Shown here one piece after another: positions 20,431 through 33,530 of a stretch of DNA of 64,000 nucleotides. Below the pieces are notes generated by a model. The model was not told where the DNA came from, did not search any database, and was given only the letters and a program-made list of their open reading frames with translations. The stretch lies in the NCBI GenBank assembly GCA_003255025.1, contig QANY01004135.1, positions 868,001-932,000 of the forward strand. Reading direction: 5' to 3'. The position numbers were made by a program, and so were the translations under genes. The stretch's first letter is position 1. Every line of letters begins with the position of its first letter. The DNA is from Datisca glomerata. Its lineage: Eukaryota; Streptophyta; Magnoliopsida; Cucurbitales; Datiscaceae.

Positions 20431-20689
20431 TAGTTTAATTTTTTACAATTTTAATTATGACACTTTTAATTGTTGCTATTTAATTTGTGCACCTTTAATT
20501 TCTTGCATTTCTATTTTCATATATTTGATTATTACCTTCGTTAAGTGTTCATCTTGTTTTCTTATTTTGATATTTATTTCTTCTCGTATTAGTAAATTTA
20601 TTTTCTACAAAGCACCCACTACTTCTCTCTATCCAAACAAAGTACAGAAAAGTGGTAGATGATAATTCAAATTGTAGATCTGAAGCACT
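20431..20689. other. Spacer between gypsy relic and LINE
   Basis: T-rich sequence on the plus strand with no recognisable motif. It may include the 3' tail of the adjacent minus-strand LINE, but no clear poly(T) tract marks its end. Confidence 0.35.
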
Positions 20690-20759
20690 TCTTTTTGGAT
20701 TGACTTAGTAGCCATCACAACAACTGCTCCCAACTACTACAGAGCAAGACACAACCTAG

Positions 20760-21520
20760 TTCCATTTCTAAAAATGACTTAGTAGCGTGAATGTACTTGC
20801 AGCTACAAAACAAATGATTCAGACTCCAAGGCAATAACGTAAAAGAAGCAAGACAGGTTCACAACCTAGTCCCATTTCTAAACCATATCATTGGTAGCTA
20901 TCTTGTTCCTAACAATAGACTATAAAATCAAGCTACACTTGGGATAATACGAGGGGAACCATAGAATCTTATACCAAGTTAAAGGGGTCATTCAAACCAG
21001 CAAGGGTAATGTAAGCACTAGAAAGAGAGAATAAGGGAGATCCAGTTTCAGACCACCACCACTTGTTTCTACATAAGGGCTAGGGATTAAGGAGAAAAGA
21101 GGCTTCCTTTCTCAACTCAACAAGGGCACGTGATTTTCTCACTTGCCAAATCCACCTGTCATGTTGAATTATGCTACTTATCCTGTTTTTGAGTTGCAGC
21201 CTCTAGGGTCAATGAGAACTTCTCCATATTTGTTCAAAAGAATTCCAACAGGTGCCAGTGGTCTACAATAGGGTAAGCAATGAGGAAATTACCTGCCTTA
21301 TTGTAGAAATTTTCTCCCTAAGATCGAGAAGCTTTCTCAAAGTCCAAGAGGGATCAGAAATAGGCTTTACAATTAAGAAGGAATGACCCCTCAAAAGGTG
21401 AGTCTTACACCAATTAGTCCACAAAAATATCAATAGACAAAGAGAGACAAGGAGCCACACATGATTTGCATTTGCTACCATGTTCCAAACTTGTAAATTT
21501 CTGATGCTGATGCCTTCCAA
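20760..21520 (-). pseudogene. LINE C-terminal region (thumb and zf-RVT)
   Basis: The minus-strand frame 21520-21263 reads GISIRNLQVWNMV, LLRGHSFL, and DPSWTLRKLLDLRE, as in the region after RT in plant L1 elements. Further down (about 21040-20780) come SLSSAYITLAGLND and LWFPSYYPKCSLILY, matching the zf-RVT zinc-binding region, with stops. Confidence 0.75.
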
Positions 21521-21899
21521 AAACCATTATTTTTATCATCAGTACCAATCCAAAGGAAGTTCCTTAAGACTTCCTCAAATCATCCACTTAGGGAGGATGA
21601 AGATGCTAGGCGGAAAACTTTGGATAGAGACACAGTCAGACTTAACTTAAGCCTGTCAGCAAAATAAATGATTTTTTTTCACACACCTTAATTCATTTAT
21701 TACTCTTTTTAACCAAGGACGTGCAGTCATCCTTGGATAGTTTAGAGGAAATAAGAGGGACTCCCACGTACTACATATATAGGTTTCCAAGCTGAAAGCC
21801 TCTGGTAGCACCCAAAAGTTGCTGAGTCATAACATCCAAAACATACTATAATAGAAGGCTTTTAACAGAGTTAGGCTTGAGCCCCGACATATACCTAAA

Positions 21900-22830
21900 A
21901 ATATGGTTACCCTCCTTCACAATCTGAACTGAACTTAGGTCCCCTTTTGAGAAATTGAAGAGGTCATAGCAAGGTAGATATTTAATAAGGGTGTTCTATT
22001 TACACATCTAATAGAAGGAGAACTCAGAAAGATATGACACTCTATACATGATGCATGTAAGAGCCTCCATATCCAACACAAACAAATGATGGTAAATAGA
22101 ATCCCTTTGTCTAAGTCCTTAAGCCCATTTGAAAAAACCTTTAAGCTTACCATTATGCCTGAAAGAGGAGGGGGAGCTAATATATTTTATGCCAATTCTC
22201 TCTAAGAACAACAAATTCACAGTGTCATAGGCTTTCATTAGAGCCACTTTTCTAGCACATGATGTCTTCTAACAAGCTTCTAATTCAGCAAAATATTATC
22301 AGAGATCCTTATCCAAGGAACAAAGGCTGTTTAATTGAGGGTAATGAGATCAAGTAACATAGTTTTCAGCCAATAGCTTGGTGATGCACTTATAAATGGT
22401 GTTACACTAAGAAATATGTCTAAAGTTAGCGGCTCTGTTGGGGTTGAGGACCTTAGGGACTATAGTGATGGAAGTACATTGATCATTTGAAAAGCTTATC
22501 ATTATTAGAAAACTCAAAATCATCAATTGTTACATCTTGTCCCACAATGTTCCGATCTCTCTTATAACAACCAGCATAAAACCATCAGGCCAGGAGCTTT
22601 ATCATCAGAAAAGAAGAACATGGTTATCTGAGCATCCTCATGGATAAAATGCTGGTAGAGAGGAAAAAGTGTTCCTCCTTCACTCTCCCGCTCATAATAA
22701 TGTTCAGAACATCCCAGTCAAGGTGAGTGGGAGGGTTAATAGTGCGTAAAAGATCCTCATAGAGTTGCAAGACATGGTTGTCAAGCACTAAGTGGATTTT
22801 AAAATGAGCTAATTTTTTTCTAACTACTTA
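21900..22830 (-). pseudogene. LINE reverse transcriptase domain
   Basis: The minus strand reads PKVLNPNRAANFRPIS-like sequence near 22420-22460, then NTIYKCITKLLAENY, and further on SNGLKDLDKGI near 22110. These are RT blocks 1, 2 and 4 of plant L1 elements. The FADD catalytic box is degraded (LPCYDLFNFSKGD near 21965). Multiple stops and frameshifts are present. Confidence 0.8.
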
Positions 22831-23159
22831 AATAAGGCTGAATTTTGGTCACATAAATTGAACTACTTAACCCTAGTCTTTTGCTACAAAACTCTCCTCA
22901 ACAAGATTCTGATATGTGAACTTTTCAAGACAGGTATGAACTTGGCCTTCCAGAGTTTGGTCGAAAGATCTAGAAGAAAGCGCAATTTGAGCAGCATCCA
23001 ACTTAGCTCTAACCTCCTTAACTTTTTGGAAAACATTATTGTAGCTAAATCTGTTAAGGTTCTCTTTGGGTAAGCTATAGTGATTTCAACTTTCTACAAA
23101 GTTTGTACATATAGCAAGTCCGTCAACCCTTGAATTCAAAGCTTTCTCCAAAATAGGAA

Positions 23160-23840
23160 GGAACTCTAGTCTATCAGCCTAATACTTAAAGTATTTAAAA
23201 CAAAGTTAGATCTATGAAGATTAGATAGAAGCTTAGTTACTACATGAGCATGGTCTGATATGCCAACATTGTGGATGTGGACTGTTGTACTGGGGAACTT
23301 ATCCCACCAAGCAACATTAGCCAGAACTATGTCCAAGTTACAAATTATGCTCAAGTTACATTGTTGCATATCCCACACCATGTCAGATGGCAACCAGAGT
23401 AGAGGAGGTCATCCATAGCAAGAGAAGAATATATACCGCTCAAACTCCAACATTCCTTCTTTCAAGGACCCCATGCCTTTAAAAATCATACTACGGTTGT
23501 CTACAGTAGTATTGTTATCTGCATAAAAGTTTGACTAAAAGAAGTCCTGATTAGGAATAGAAACCAAAAATTGTATCACTTGGTTAGTATAGCTAATAAG
23601 ATTTATATCTACAACATCAAACTTCCATAAAATCCTTACTCTACCATTTCGGGAGCATGAATAGTTAGACAGCATGTTCCACCTTGCTCTTGATGCTCAA
23701 AGAATTCACTTCCTTAACCATAGGTTCCACTATATAACAAATACAAGCCTATAATCACTACACAATTTAACAATCTCAGTTTGATTGTGAAGATTGTTAA
23801 GTCCCCTGATATTTCATGCAACTGTATTCATGGGAAAGAA
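23160..23840 (-). pseudogene. LINE endonuclease domain (APE type)
   Basis: The minus strand begins with a start-like ATG near 23833 encoding MNTVA-x-NIRGLNNLHNQTE, the usual opening of plant L1 ORF2 endonucleases. The C-terminal part at 23166-23393 is open and contains NLDIVLANVAWWDKFPSTTV and VGISDHAHVV. These carry the conserved Arg/Asn-x-x-Leu-Ala strand and the Ser-Asp-His catalytic motif. The middle is disrupted by stops. This enzyme nicks target DNA to prime reverse transcription. Confidence 0.8.
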
Positions 23841-24199
23841 TGGAGATGGGGATTCGGTAAAAACAAGTGAGCCAATTAGCTACTTTGATGAGATACACAC
23901 ACATTTACCTAAGTATAGGAAAACATATAACGTTACAAACTAGTTGTGAAACTCATATGAAAAGCATAACCCTTACTAGTTTCCTCATGAAAGTGATTCT
24001 TCATGAATGAGCCTTGAAACATGGACATAGGCACAAGTGCTGAGCCACGTAAAAAAATATTGTGTTTGATTTCCCTCCCTCTTTCCTCTTTAAAATCTTG
24101 CACGAATATTTAATTTCTAGGTATATTCACTTGCGTAATTACTCCAACTTCATAAATTGTGTCTATTCATATATCAAACACAAAAAACATGACTCACGA

Positions 24200-24420
24200 C
24201 TCTCTAAGGGTGCCACACCAATCTAACATTGGCTCTTTGACATTTAACCGATAATGATCTCTTGGTCATTTCACATTTCATTAAAGATACATAGACTGAT
24301 AGAGTGCCAACTCTTAGCTCTTTTAAAGGACCATCATTTCAAGTCTTTCAATCCTATTTAGATATGCTTTATCTTCTTGATAAATCTTTTACTTTTAGAT
24401 AATGGTTTGACATTAGTGAA
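24200..24420 (-). pseudogene. Copia pre-integrase piece, copy 1
   Basis: Corresponds to the better-readable copy at 26570-26770 (LGHINLNRI-like strand, then KGKMIKRSFLGKGQ). It is the most diverged of the three copies. The pre-integrase zinc region lies between protease and integrase. Confidence 0.6.
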
Positions 24421-24779
24421 CATTTCATCATTTAGCAATGTATTCGACATTGGTCTTTCATAATAAAGACCATCATCCAGAACAAATATTTAGTCGTTTA
24501 AATAATCAAAACTGAAATCAGATTTCTCAAGGCATCAAGAATAAATTAAACATGTTCAAAAACGAAAATTTATTATTCATCAAGTTCAAGTAGAATACTA
24601 CTCCTACTAATGTTGCCAAAACTGTGGCCCCATTATCGTCTGCTTGCATCTTGAAGTCCCATCGTCAAGGATCCTCGAAGAACGACAAAGTATCTACAGT
24701 AAAGAACAAAACATGATTTGTCCCTCCTAAATCAGTGATCCAAGTTCCAAGGAATCATTCTCTATTGATCATATTTGTA

Positions 24780-25560
24780 TGACAAGTAAATCACATTTAT
24801 CTTACCTTTTCTTTTGCTTAAGATTCTTGAGATACATTTTACAATTTCACTTCCCGTGACCTTCTTGATCGCAGTGGAAACATTTTCATTTTGCCTTCTC
24901 ATCACTACTATTTCCTTTGCTGTTCTTGTTCTTCCCCTTGTCCTTTCTTTCATTCTTGTTCTTCCTCTTAGTCTTACTAGAGGAGGGTTGAACTCAACAA
25001 CATTTGCTACACCTTTTTCTTTGTTAATGAACTCGAAGGTTTGAAGCTCATTTAGCATCTTATCATATTATACTTCAGCTTGTTTACAAAGTAGTTGCTC
25101 TTGAACTAAAGAAAACTTGGGGATAAGGTATCCAAGTTTATTCCAACTTGGGTAGCCTCATCAATTACTATCACATTTATCTCAGCCTCATTAATGTGAC
25201 TAATCATCACGAGAACATTCCAAAGACAGAGGAGCCCGTTTTCATCTTGGCGTTCAAACATTTGAGGGAGTGGCTCTATATCTGATAAGCACTCTCCAAC
25301 TTCTCGTGCTTAATCCTAAGAACATCACTCATTCCTACTAGCAAGTAGCAAAAGGCCTTCTAATTAGCTTGAATCCAAGGAGCGTATGCATCTAAATTAG
25401 TTGAAGGTGCATTAGAGGCAAGCTTATGAGGACGTTTCCTTTATTAGGATGAATTTATAGTTTTCACATACAAGCACTATGTTCATGTTACTTTTCCATT
25501 TGACAAAGTAAAGGACATATCCTTTACTAGTTTCATCGTTAATGTGAAACTAATTAGTTG
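24780..25560 (-). pseudogene. Copia gag with CCHC finger, downstream copy
   Basis: The minus strand begins with VKTINSS-type N-terminal sequence near 25470, then CYLLVGMSDVLRIKHEKLES, then the frame 25058-24762 with LNELQTFEFINKEKG. After a frameshift, a complete knuckle reads CFHCDQEGHGKxNC near 24850-24892. This is the UBN2-type gag order of plant copia elements. Frame changes and stops kill it. The plus-strand frame 24814-25044 is an antisense shadow. Confidence 0.75.
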
Positions 25561-25799
25561 AAAAAGTTTGATCTTCACCCATTAAGAAGATCATAGTTGA
25601 GGATTCTTCAAGACTGAGCCTTGGAATGTGGCTGTCACAAAGGGTGCCTAACCACAGAGATTATTGTGTTTGATTTTTATATGCCTTTTTCTCTTTGCAA
25701 TCATGCATGGGTGTTTGATTTCTAGGTATATTTGCTTGCATAATCACTCCAAATTCATATATTGTGATTATCCGTATTCCAAACTCAAAACAAATGACT

Positions 25800-26000
25800 C
25801 ACGCCCTCTAAGGGTGCCACAGTGATCCAACATTGGCTCTTTGACCTTTACCCGAGAATGATCTCTTGATCATTTTACCTTTCATACAAGATACAGACTG
25901 TACTAGAGTGCCAACTCTTAGCTCCTTTAAAGGGCCACCTTTTGCAAGTTTTTCAATCCTATTTAGGTTAATATATACCCAAGTTTAAGATGTCATATAT
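25800..26000 (-). pseudogene. Copia pre-integrase piece, copy 2 (in duplicated unit)
   Basis: About 98-99 percent identical to the copy at 26570-26770, being part of the recent tandem duplication. It ends in the KGKMIKRSF region and then runs into leader-like sequence rather than the integrase core. Confidence 0.65.
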
Positions 26001-26564
26001 TTAAGATGTCATATATATGTGTTATTATCTTGAGAAATATTTTACTTTTTTATACTGGTTTGACATTAATAAATATTTTACTATTTAGCAATGTATTGGA
26101 CATTGGTCTTTCACAATAAAAAACATCATCCAGAACAAATATTTAAATTAGAAACAATAGCTAATTTACTATCATAAGAAAAAAATTAAATACTTTTATG
26201 AGGACGTTTCCTTTATTAGGATGAATTTATAGTTTTCACATACAAGCACTATGTTCATGTTACTTTTCCATTTGACAAAGTAAAGGACATATCCTTTACT
26301 AGTTTCATCGTTAATGTGAAACTAATTAGTTGAAAAAGTTTGATCTTCACCCATTAAGAAGATCATAGTTGAGGATTCTTCAAGACTGAGCCTTGGAATG
26401 TGGCTGTCACAAAGGGTGCCTAACCACAGAGATTATTGTGTTTGATTTTTATATGCCCTTTTCTCTTTGCAATCATGCATGGGTGTTTGATTTCTAGGTA
26501 TATTTGCTTGCATAATCAGTCCAAATTCATATATTGTGACTATCCGTATTCCAAACTCAAAACA

Positions 26565-26775
26565 AATGACTCACGCTCCCTCTAAGGGTGCCACACTGAT
26601 CCAACATTGGCTCTTTGACCTTTACCCAAGAATGATCTCTTGATCATTTTACCTTTCATACAATATACAGACAGTACTAGAGTGCCAACTCTTAGCTCCT
26701 TTAAAGGACCACCTTTTGCAAGTTTTTCAATCCTATTTAGGTTAATATATCCCCAAGTTTAAGATGTCATATATA
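26565..26775 (-). pseudogene. Copia pre-integrase piece, copy 3
   Basis: The minus strand reads YINLNRIEKLAKGGPLKELR and then MKGKMIKRSFLGKGQRAN, the typical copia stretch just before the integrase catalytic core. One Cys of the zinc site is lost and no integrase core follows. Confidence 0.7.
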
Positions 26776-27234
26776 TGTGTTATTATCTTGAGAAATATTT
26801 TACTTTTTTATACTGGTTTGACATTAATAAATATTTTACTATTTAGCAATGTATTGGACATTGGTCTTTCACAATAAAAAACATCATCCAGAACAAATAT
26901 TTAAATTAGAAACAATAGCTAATTTACTATCATAAGAAAAAAATTAAATACTTTTTTGAATAATCAAAACATATATCAAATTTCTCCTGACATCAAGAAT
27001 AAAATAAACATATTCAAAACATGAAATTTATTTTTCACTAAATAGAAGTAGTCTAACTACTCCCAGTGATGTTGCCAAAATCCCTGGCCCCATTTCTCTT
27101 TACTTCCATCGTGTAGTCCCCATCGTCAAGCCTCCTTGAATAACTAAGTATTCGTAAAGAAGAACAAAACATTGTTATTCGCTCCTGATTCAAATATCAA
27201 GTTTTCGAGGAATCATTCTCTACTAATCATGTTT

Positions 27235-27975
27235 GTATAACAAGTAAATCGCGTTTACCTTTTCTTTTCTTGCTTGAGCTCCTCGAAATGCATTTTACAC
27301 TTTCTCTCCAGCGACCTTCTTGATCGCAGTGGAAACTTTTCCTTTTGCCTTTTGGTCACTCCTCTTGCTTTTGTTATTCTTGCTCTACATTACTCTTTTG
27401 TTCTTCCCATTGGCATGTCCTTCATTCTTTCTATTCCTTTTAGTCTTACTAGATGAGGGTTGAACTTGAGAAACATTTGCTACATCTTCTTTTCTTTTTT
27501 AAAGGACTTGAAAGTTTGAAGCAAATTTAGCAACTCAGTCAAATTATTCTTCAGTTTGTTCATGAAGTAATTACTTTTGAATGGAAGGAAACTTAGGGAT
27601 AGTGTCTCCAAGATCATTCCCACTTTGGTAGCCTCGTCAATTACTACCCTATTTATCTCGACCTCATTGATGTGATAGATCATCGTGAGAACATGTTTAC
27701 GACTGAGGAGTCTGTTTTAGTCTTGGCATTAATAACGACCTCATGACGAGATTGTTCACATGGGCGACCAAGCATTTGCTGAGTCATTCCATTATCTCTT
27801 AAGCAGTCTTCAACTTCTCATGCTTACTCCTAAGCACATCGTTCATTCTTGCTAGCAAGTAGCAACAAGCCTTGTCATTAGTTTGAATCTAACAAGTGTT
27901 TGCATCTTGAACAATTTGAGGTGCATTGGAAGCGAGCTCAAGGGACATTCCTCCATCAGAATAAACTTGTTGTTT
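27235..27975 (-). pseudogene. Copia gag with damaged CCHC finger, upstream copy
   Basis: Same gene as at 24780-25560. It has MSLELASNAPQIV at the start, CCYLLARMNDVLRSKHEKLK, then the open frame 27683-27480 reading INEVEINRVVIDEATKVGMI and NLTELLNLLQTF. The knuckle near 27290-27340 has lost one Cys (SFHCDQEGRWREKC) and its His. Several stops are present. Confidence 0.75.
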
Positions 27976-28290
27976 TCACATACAAGCTCGATATTCATGT
28001 TACCTTTTCATTTAAAAATATTTTTACAGGTCAATTTTTCATTAGCAAGAGTCGATGATAAAGTTATACATATTACTGAAATAAAAATAAAATTCATGCA
28101 TGAGAAATACATAAAAATCATAGTTACTATTTTTTCCAATGATTATTCAATCTCGACAAACTACATGCCGCCATAGGATAGGTTATGTTATTTGCTAATT
28201 GAAATAAGACTTTCTCAATCAATAAATGCATTCCAAAATGTTTCATATTTGTAACATTTATTAATTATAGTTATTTGTGGTCAAGATATA
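27976..28290. other. No gene recognised
   Basis: AT-rich sequence between copia gag and the 188-bp tandem repeat. The plus frame 27883-28176 has no known domain. Confidence 0.4.
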
Positions 28291-28300
28291 TTTTAAAAAA

Positions 28301-29830
<1,530 letters not shown>

Positions 29831-29834
29831 TAAA

Positions 29835-29998
29835 GTTTTTTTCTCTTCTGGTAGCGTCCAGATTAGGCTCGGGATGTTGTCGAAGAGGGGCCCAGCCAAC
29901 ACGGTGCTAAGCGCAAATGAGTTCAGCCCATGCAGCATGTGGTGGCCGTTGTCAGCGACCATGTTGAATCTGAGCTTTGGGTTCTTGATCTCCACTAT
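29835..29998 (-). pseudogene. Unrecognised exon-like coding segment
   Basis: About 54 codons on the minus strand stand out as GC-rich (near 50 percent) in an AT-rich setting. They read VEIKNPKLRFNMVADNGHHM and then GLNSFALSTVLAGPLFDNIP. Upstream on the minus strand the sequence TTATTGTATAG looks like a 3' splice site, directly before the codons. Downstream the composition collapses into AT-rich sequence and the frame is no longer coding-like. I do not recognise the family. It may be an exon of a host gene or of a captured gene fragment. The ORF extends to 29681 only by chance. Confidence 0.4.
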
Positions 29999-29999
29999 A

Positions 30000-31600
30000 C
30001 AATAATGAATCTCAAGATATAATTTACATGTTTATCCTATACCCAAAATTTAGTGCTTACACATTTTGATCTAATCGAAATTTAAAATACACGAAATTCA
30101 ATGAACAATACAACTAATGACTAAAATCATTATTCATTAATTCATCACATGAATCATAAGCATCCATAAAACATACATCTCATGCATAGTGTCCTCCAAT
30201 TATACATAAATGAAGGAAAATTAAATTTATTTTTATTATCATATAATCATGATATTAAATTAACAAATTGAATAGTCAACTTTGACACTAATTGTTGGTT
30301 TCATAAACCAAAAATTGGCATGCAGCGAAGTGTCACACGGAACGATCAGATTATTAGATACAAAATGTTTTTCATAAAGTATTCTTTCCTTGTTATTGCA
30401 TTGATATATTAATTTAATATGAATAAGGAAGTAAGTTCATCTTTCAATGATGAGAGACTGATTCTTTGAACTCTCCACAAATGATCAATTTCTTTGAATC
30501 CCCAGATCTTGCAAACCTAGTCTCCAACACTAGATAGATTTAGGAGTTGGCATATTACGAAATGGGATCTACCACACACTCACATTTTTAGATTCCACTA
30601 TGTTCTCTACACATTAGAAAGTGGAATAAGGAAAGGAGAACACTCCTAAAATAATTCTCTCCAATGGCTGAAAATTATATAAGCATTTAGTTTTTCTAAA
30701 AAAAAATTAAACGTGAATTATTTACCTTTCTTTCTTTGGTTAAGGGTTGATTTCAAAACTCTAGACATAGTTTTTAATTAATAAATTTCAGTAACTCTCT
30801 TTCATCTTTCTTCTAGTTATGTTTTTATTCTTTTAATTTTATATCAAGAATTTCTTTCTTGTTTACTTGGGTGCGCAACTAGGTGAGCATGTTAGTGATT
30901 TCATCACTAGTTTAAAATTTTGATATGTAATATCAAAGCTTTCTAAACATTGTTTTTTGTGATTATGAGATATTTTTATTTGATAACATATGGATATAAC
31001 TCAAGTTTTATAAATACAGCTTATGTGCATGTTGCTAGATTCAACCCAATCTTTCTTATTAACTTCTTTCATTAAAATGAATTTAGAAAATTGGTTCTAG
31101 GTTGTTGAATGAAAAGTGTTTGAGTGAAGATGTTGTTTTACTTAATGATAAGGTAAGGAATGATCAAAATAATTGAGCTTATGATTATCTCAAGGTTGTT
31201 ATTTTTAACGATTTTGTCATTTGTCTAGAGTAAAGAATTATTCCTTAACCATTTTCTCATCATATCTTTTAAATCTTATTCAAATCTATCATAGCTAATT
31301 TTAACTTTCAATTTTATTTTCTTTTACTTTGTTTACACATCAAACCATTTCAAACTCCCATATTTTATCTGCATATTGTTTTACGTTATTAGTGCTTCCA
31401 CAAGTTTTCGATCATTTTTATTGAGTCTAAGTATAATTTTTCATCTCATTTAAGCTTATGGTCAATTTGGAGTCTACTATTTGTCTTTAGCCAATAACTT
31501 ACAGTTACGAATAATCTCATGCTGCAATGACCCTGATTTGCTATCATTTTCAATAATGATCATATTTATTGTAAGGATTTAAGTTTATACACTTATGTGT
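30000..31600. other. AT-rich sequence, possibly decayed LTR; no gene recognised
   Basis: The part at 30290-30700 contains words such as GGCATGCAGCGAAGTGTCACACGGAACG and CTCTCCAATGGCTG that resemble plant copia LTRs, but no second copy was seen. 30900-31600 could be the decayed 5' LTR of the Athila element that follows, but it does not match the Athila 3' LTR at 45507. Confidence 0.3.
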
Positions 31601-32099
31601 GTACCAATTTTGGGGTCATGTCACCAGGGATTATTTTTTCTAATTAATTTATTATTTTTATTTTACTTTATTTTTGCATTTATTCATCCTAATTAGTTTT
31701 TTTTTAATTTTTCTAGTACTTATGCATGAATATTCAAGCTTACAAGGGAAGAACAAGATTGAAGGCTTAAAATGATCTTGGATACACATCATCTGTTCTT
31801 GGGCTCAACAAGAAATCTACACGTTTTCCACCTTCACCATCATCTTCACATCTAATTTCCATTTCATATGTTGAATTCAATTAACTCTTATATACTTCCC
31901 TTTCATCTAGTTCGTCAGCAAGGGACTCTTTAAACCATTCTGTTCAAGATGAGAAAGCAATATTATAAGAGCAACAAGAAGAAGATAAGATAGTGAACAC
32001 TCAAACACTCAAGGAGTCGACAGCTCCAACTCTAGATCAACAGTCTTTTGCTTAATTCCCCCAGCCTTCAAGTTGCTTTTGAGCTAAAGTCGGGAATGA

Positions 32100-33195
32100 T
32101 CCATCTATTACCATTTTTCATGGTTTTGCGGGAGATTATCCAAACAAGCACTTAAAGGAGTTCATGTAGTTTGTTCAAGCATGAAACCAATCTGTATCTC
32201 TGAAGTGCAAGTTAAGTTAAGAGCATTTGCATTATCGACTATCCGAATCCATTATCGCATTCAAAGAGATGAAGAAAATCTTTCTCGAAAAGTATTTCTT
32301 CATCCAAAGTTGCAAATATTAGAAAAGAAATATATGGTATTCGACAACAAAATGGAGAGAGTTTATATGAGTATCGTGAGTAGTTTAAGAAGCTTTGTGC
32401 ATCATGCCCTCATCACAAAATCAGTGAAAAACTCTTGATTTAATATTTCTATGAAGGAGTCATGTAAATGGAGAGGAGAATGATAGTTGCAGCAAGTGGA
32501 TGGGCTTTACCGCACAAGACACCCACCAAAGCAAGGATCTTGATAGCTAACATGGCGGCTAATTCAACAAAAGTATAGCACCCGATCAGAAATGTCACTA
32601 AGTAAAGTAAATGAGGTATAATAAAAGAGGTTCATGTTGTAAACTACTTTGAGCGAAAACTAGCTAATCTTAACTCACTGGTTCAACAAATGGCCGTGGG
32701 CACCAGTCAACAAGAAAAGATGTGTGTATATACTATATGGTTGGCCATTCAACTTATATGTGTCCATCTTTACAAGAGGATAATTAAGAGCAAGCCAGGA
32801 TTTCAAGGGCATAAAAGTGTCACAAAGGCAAAATTATGATCATTGATCCAACACTTACAATGCTAGATAGAAGGACCATCCTAACTTCAGCTATTCAAAA
32901 CATAGCCAAGCTGCCTCTAATGCTATCTTCAATGGTCCACCTAGATTCAACCAATCAAGGCTGCAACAACCATATCAACCACGAACACTACCCACGCCTC
33001 AAGACCAAGGTATGTATCTTAAGGAAATTGTTAAATCTTTACCGTCTAACTCTTTTCAATTGCAACAAGAAACAAAGACAATTTTCAAGAACTTGGTGAC
33101 ACAAGTGTCACCATACAATGTGCAATCAATAATACCAAGCTTGATAAAGCTATGTAGTCCATCATTGTCATGCCTACGCTTTATGCTTCCTTGAA
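32100..33195 (+). pseudogene. Athila gag
   Basis: Words in order are KSFSKSISSS-type capsid sequence near 32280, NGESLYEYREQFKKLCA near 32350, CPHHKISEKLLI near 32405, then MERRMIVAASGWALPHKTP near 32470. After the zinc-poor linker come DHPNFSYSKHSQAASN-like sequence near 32880 and PSNSFQLQQETKTIFKNLV near 33045 (open frame 33012-33194). This is the Athila capsid followed by its Gln-rich C-terminal helix region. Stops and frameshifts occur throughout. Confidence 0.8.
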
Positions 33196-33530
33196 TCTTT
33201 TCTTAGATCAATCTCATATCTATCTCAAAGGTATTTTAGAGGATGTTTTAGTGCATGTAGATGAGATAGATTTCCCCATTGATTTCTATGTTCTTGAGAT
33301 GGAAGAAGACTTGCCACCTATGTCAACATAATTACTCTTAAGGAAGCCATTCGTGAGAAATGCATGAGCCAAGATAGACGTTTATGATGGAACTATAACC
33401 TAGAGTTTGATGGCGAGGTTATGCACTTCAATATCTTTGAAGCGATGAGTTATCCAAATGATTTGCATTCATGCTTTTTTCAATTGATATTACTTGATTC
33501 TTTAGGATAGCAACTCTTTGAGTTAAGTAG
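33195..33530 (+). pseudogene. Athila protease C-terminal part and linker
   Basis: The plus strand reads GILEDVLVHVDEIDFPIDFY followed by VLEMEED near 33232. After a stop come LLLRKPFVR, AKIDVYDG and LEFDGEVMHFNIFEAMSYP near 33340-33460. These are the second half of the gypsy retropepsin (Ile-Leu-Gly-Arg-Pro-Phe replaced by LLLRKPF) and the conserved strand after it. The Asp-Ser-Gly active site is not preserved upstream. Confidence 0.75.

Larger units (their letters stand above)
20690..23840 (-). mobile_element. L1-type LINE (non-LTR retrotransposon), ORF2 relic
   Basis: Endonuclease, reverse transcriptase and the C-terminal zinc-binding region occur in order on the minus strand over 3.1 kb, all broken by stops and frameshifts. 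The start of ORF2 is visible near 23833 (MNTVA-x-NIRGLNN). No ORF1 was recognised upstream on this strand, because the copia cluster begins at about 23950. Direction and domain order are clear; ends and target-site duplications are not. Confidence 0.8.
25425..26957. repeat. Recent direct tandem duplication of about 0.77 kb
   Basis: Unit 1 (25425-26196, 772 bp) and unit 2 (26197-26957, 761 bp) start with TATGAGGACGTTTCC and are almost identical: about ten substitutions plus a 17-bp word (TTTAAGATGTCATATAT) repeated only in unit 1. The unit holds copia leader, gag start and the pre-integrase piece. Confidence 0.95.
23950..27975 (-). mobile_element. Rearranged Ty1/copia cluster: two gag copies and three pre-integrase pieces
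   Basis: On the minus strand, going downstream from 27975, the order is gag (27975-27235), pre-integrase region (about 27080-26560), leader plus gag start (to about 26190), pre-integrase region (to about 25800), leader plus gag start, then the rest of gag (25560-24780) and pre-integrase region again (24600-24200). The family, with its MNxVLVCENYKF gag start, CCHC finger and LGHINLNRI motif, is recognisable in all copies. RT and RNase H are absent. The array is therefore several partial copies, one pair of which is a direct tandem duplication. Confidence 0.75.

Noticed and set aside
30290..30700. Copia LTR with TCACACGGAACG wording
   Set aside because: No second copy, no primer site and no polypurine tract were found, so it was not listed as an element.
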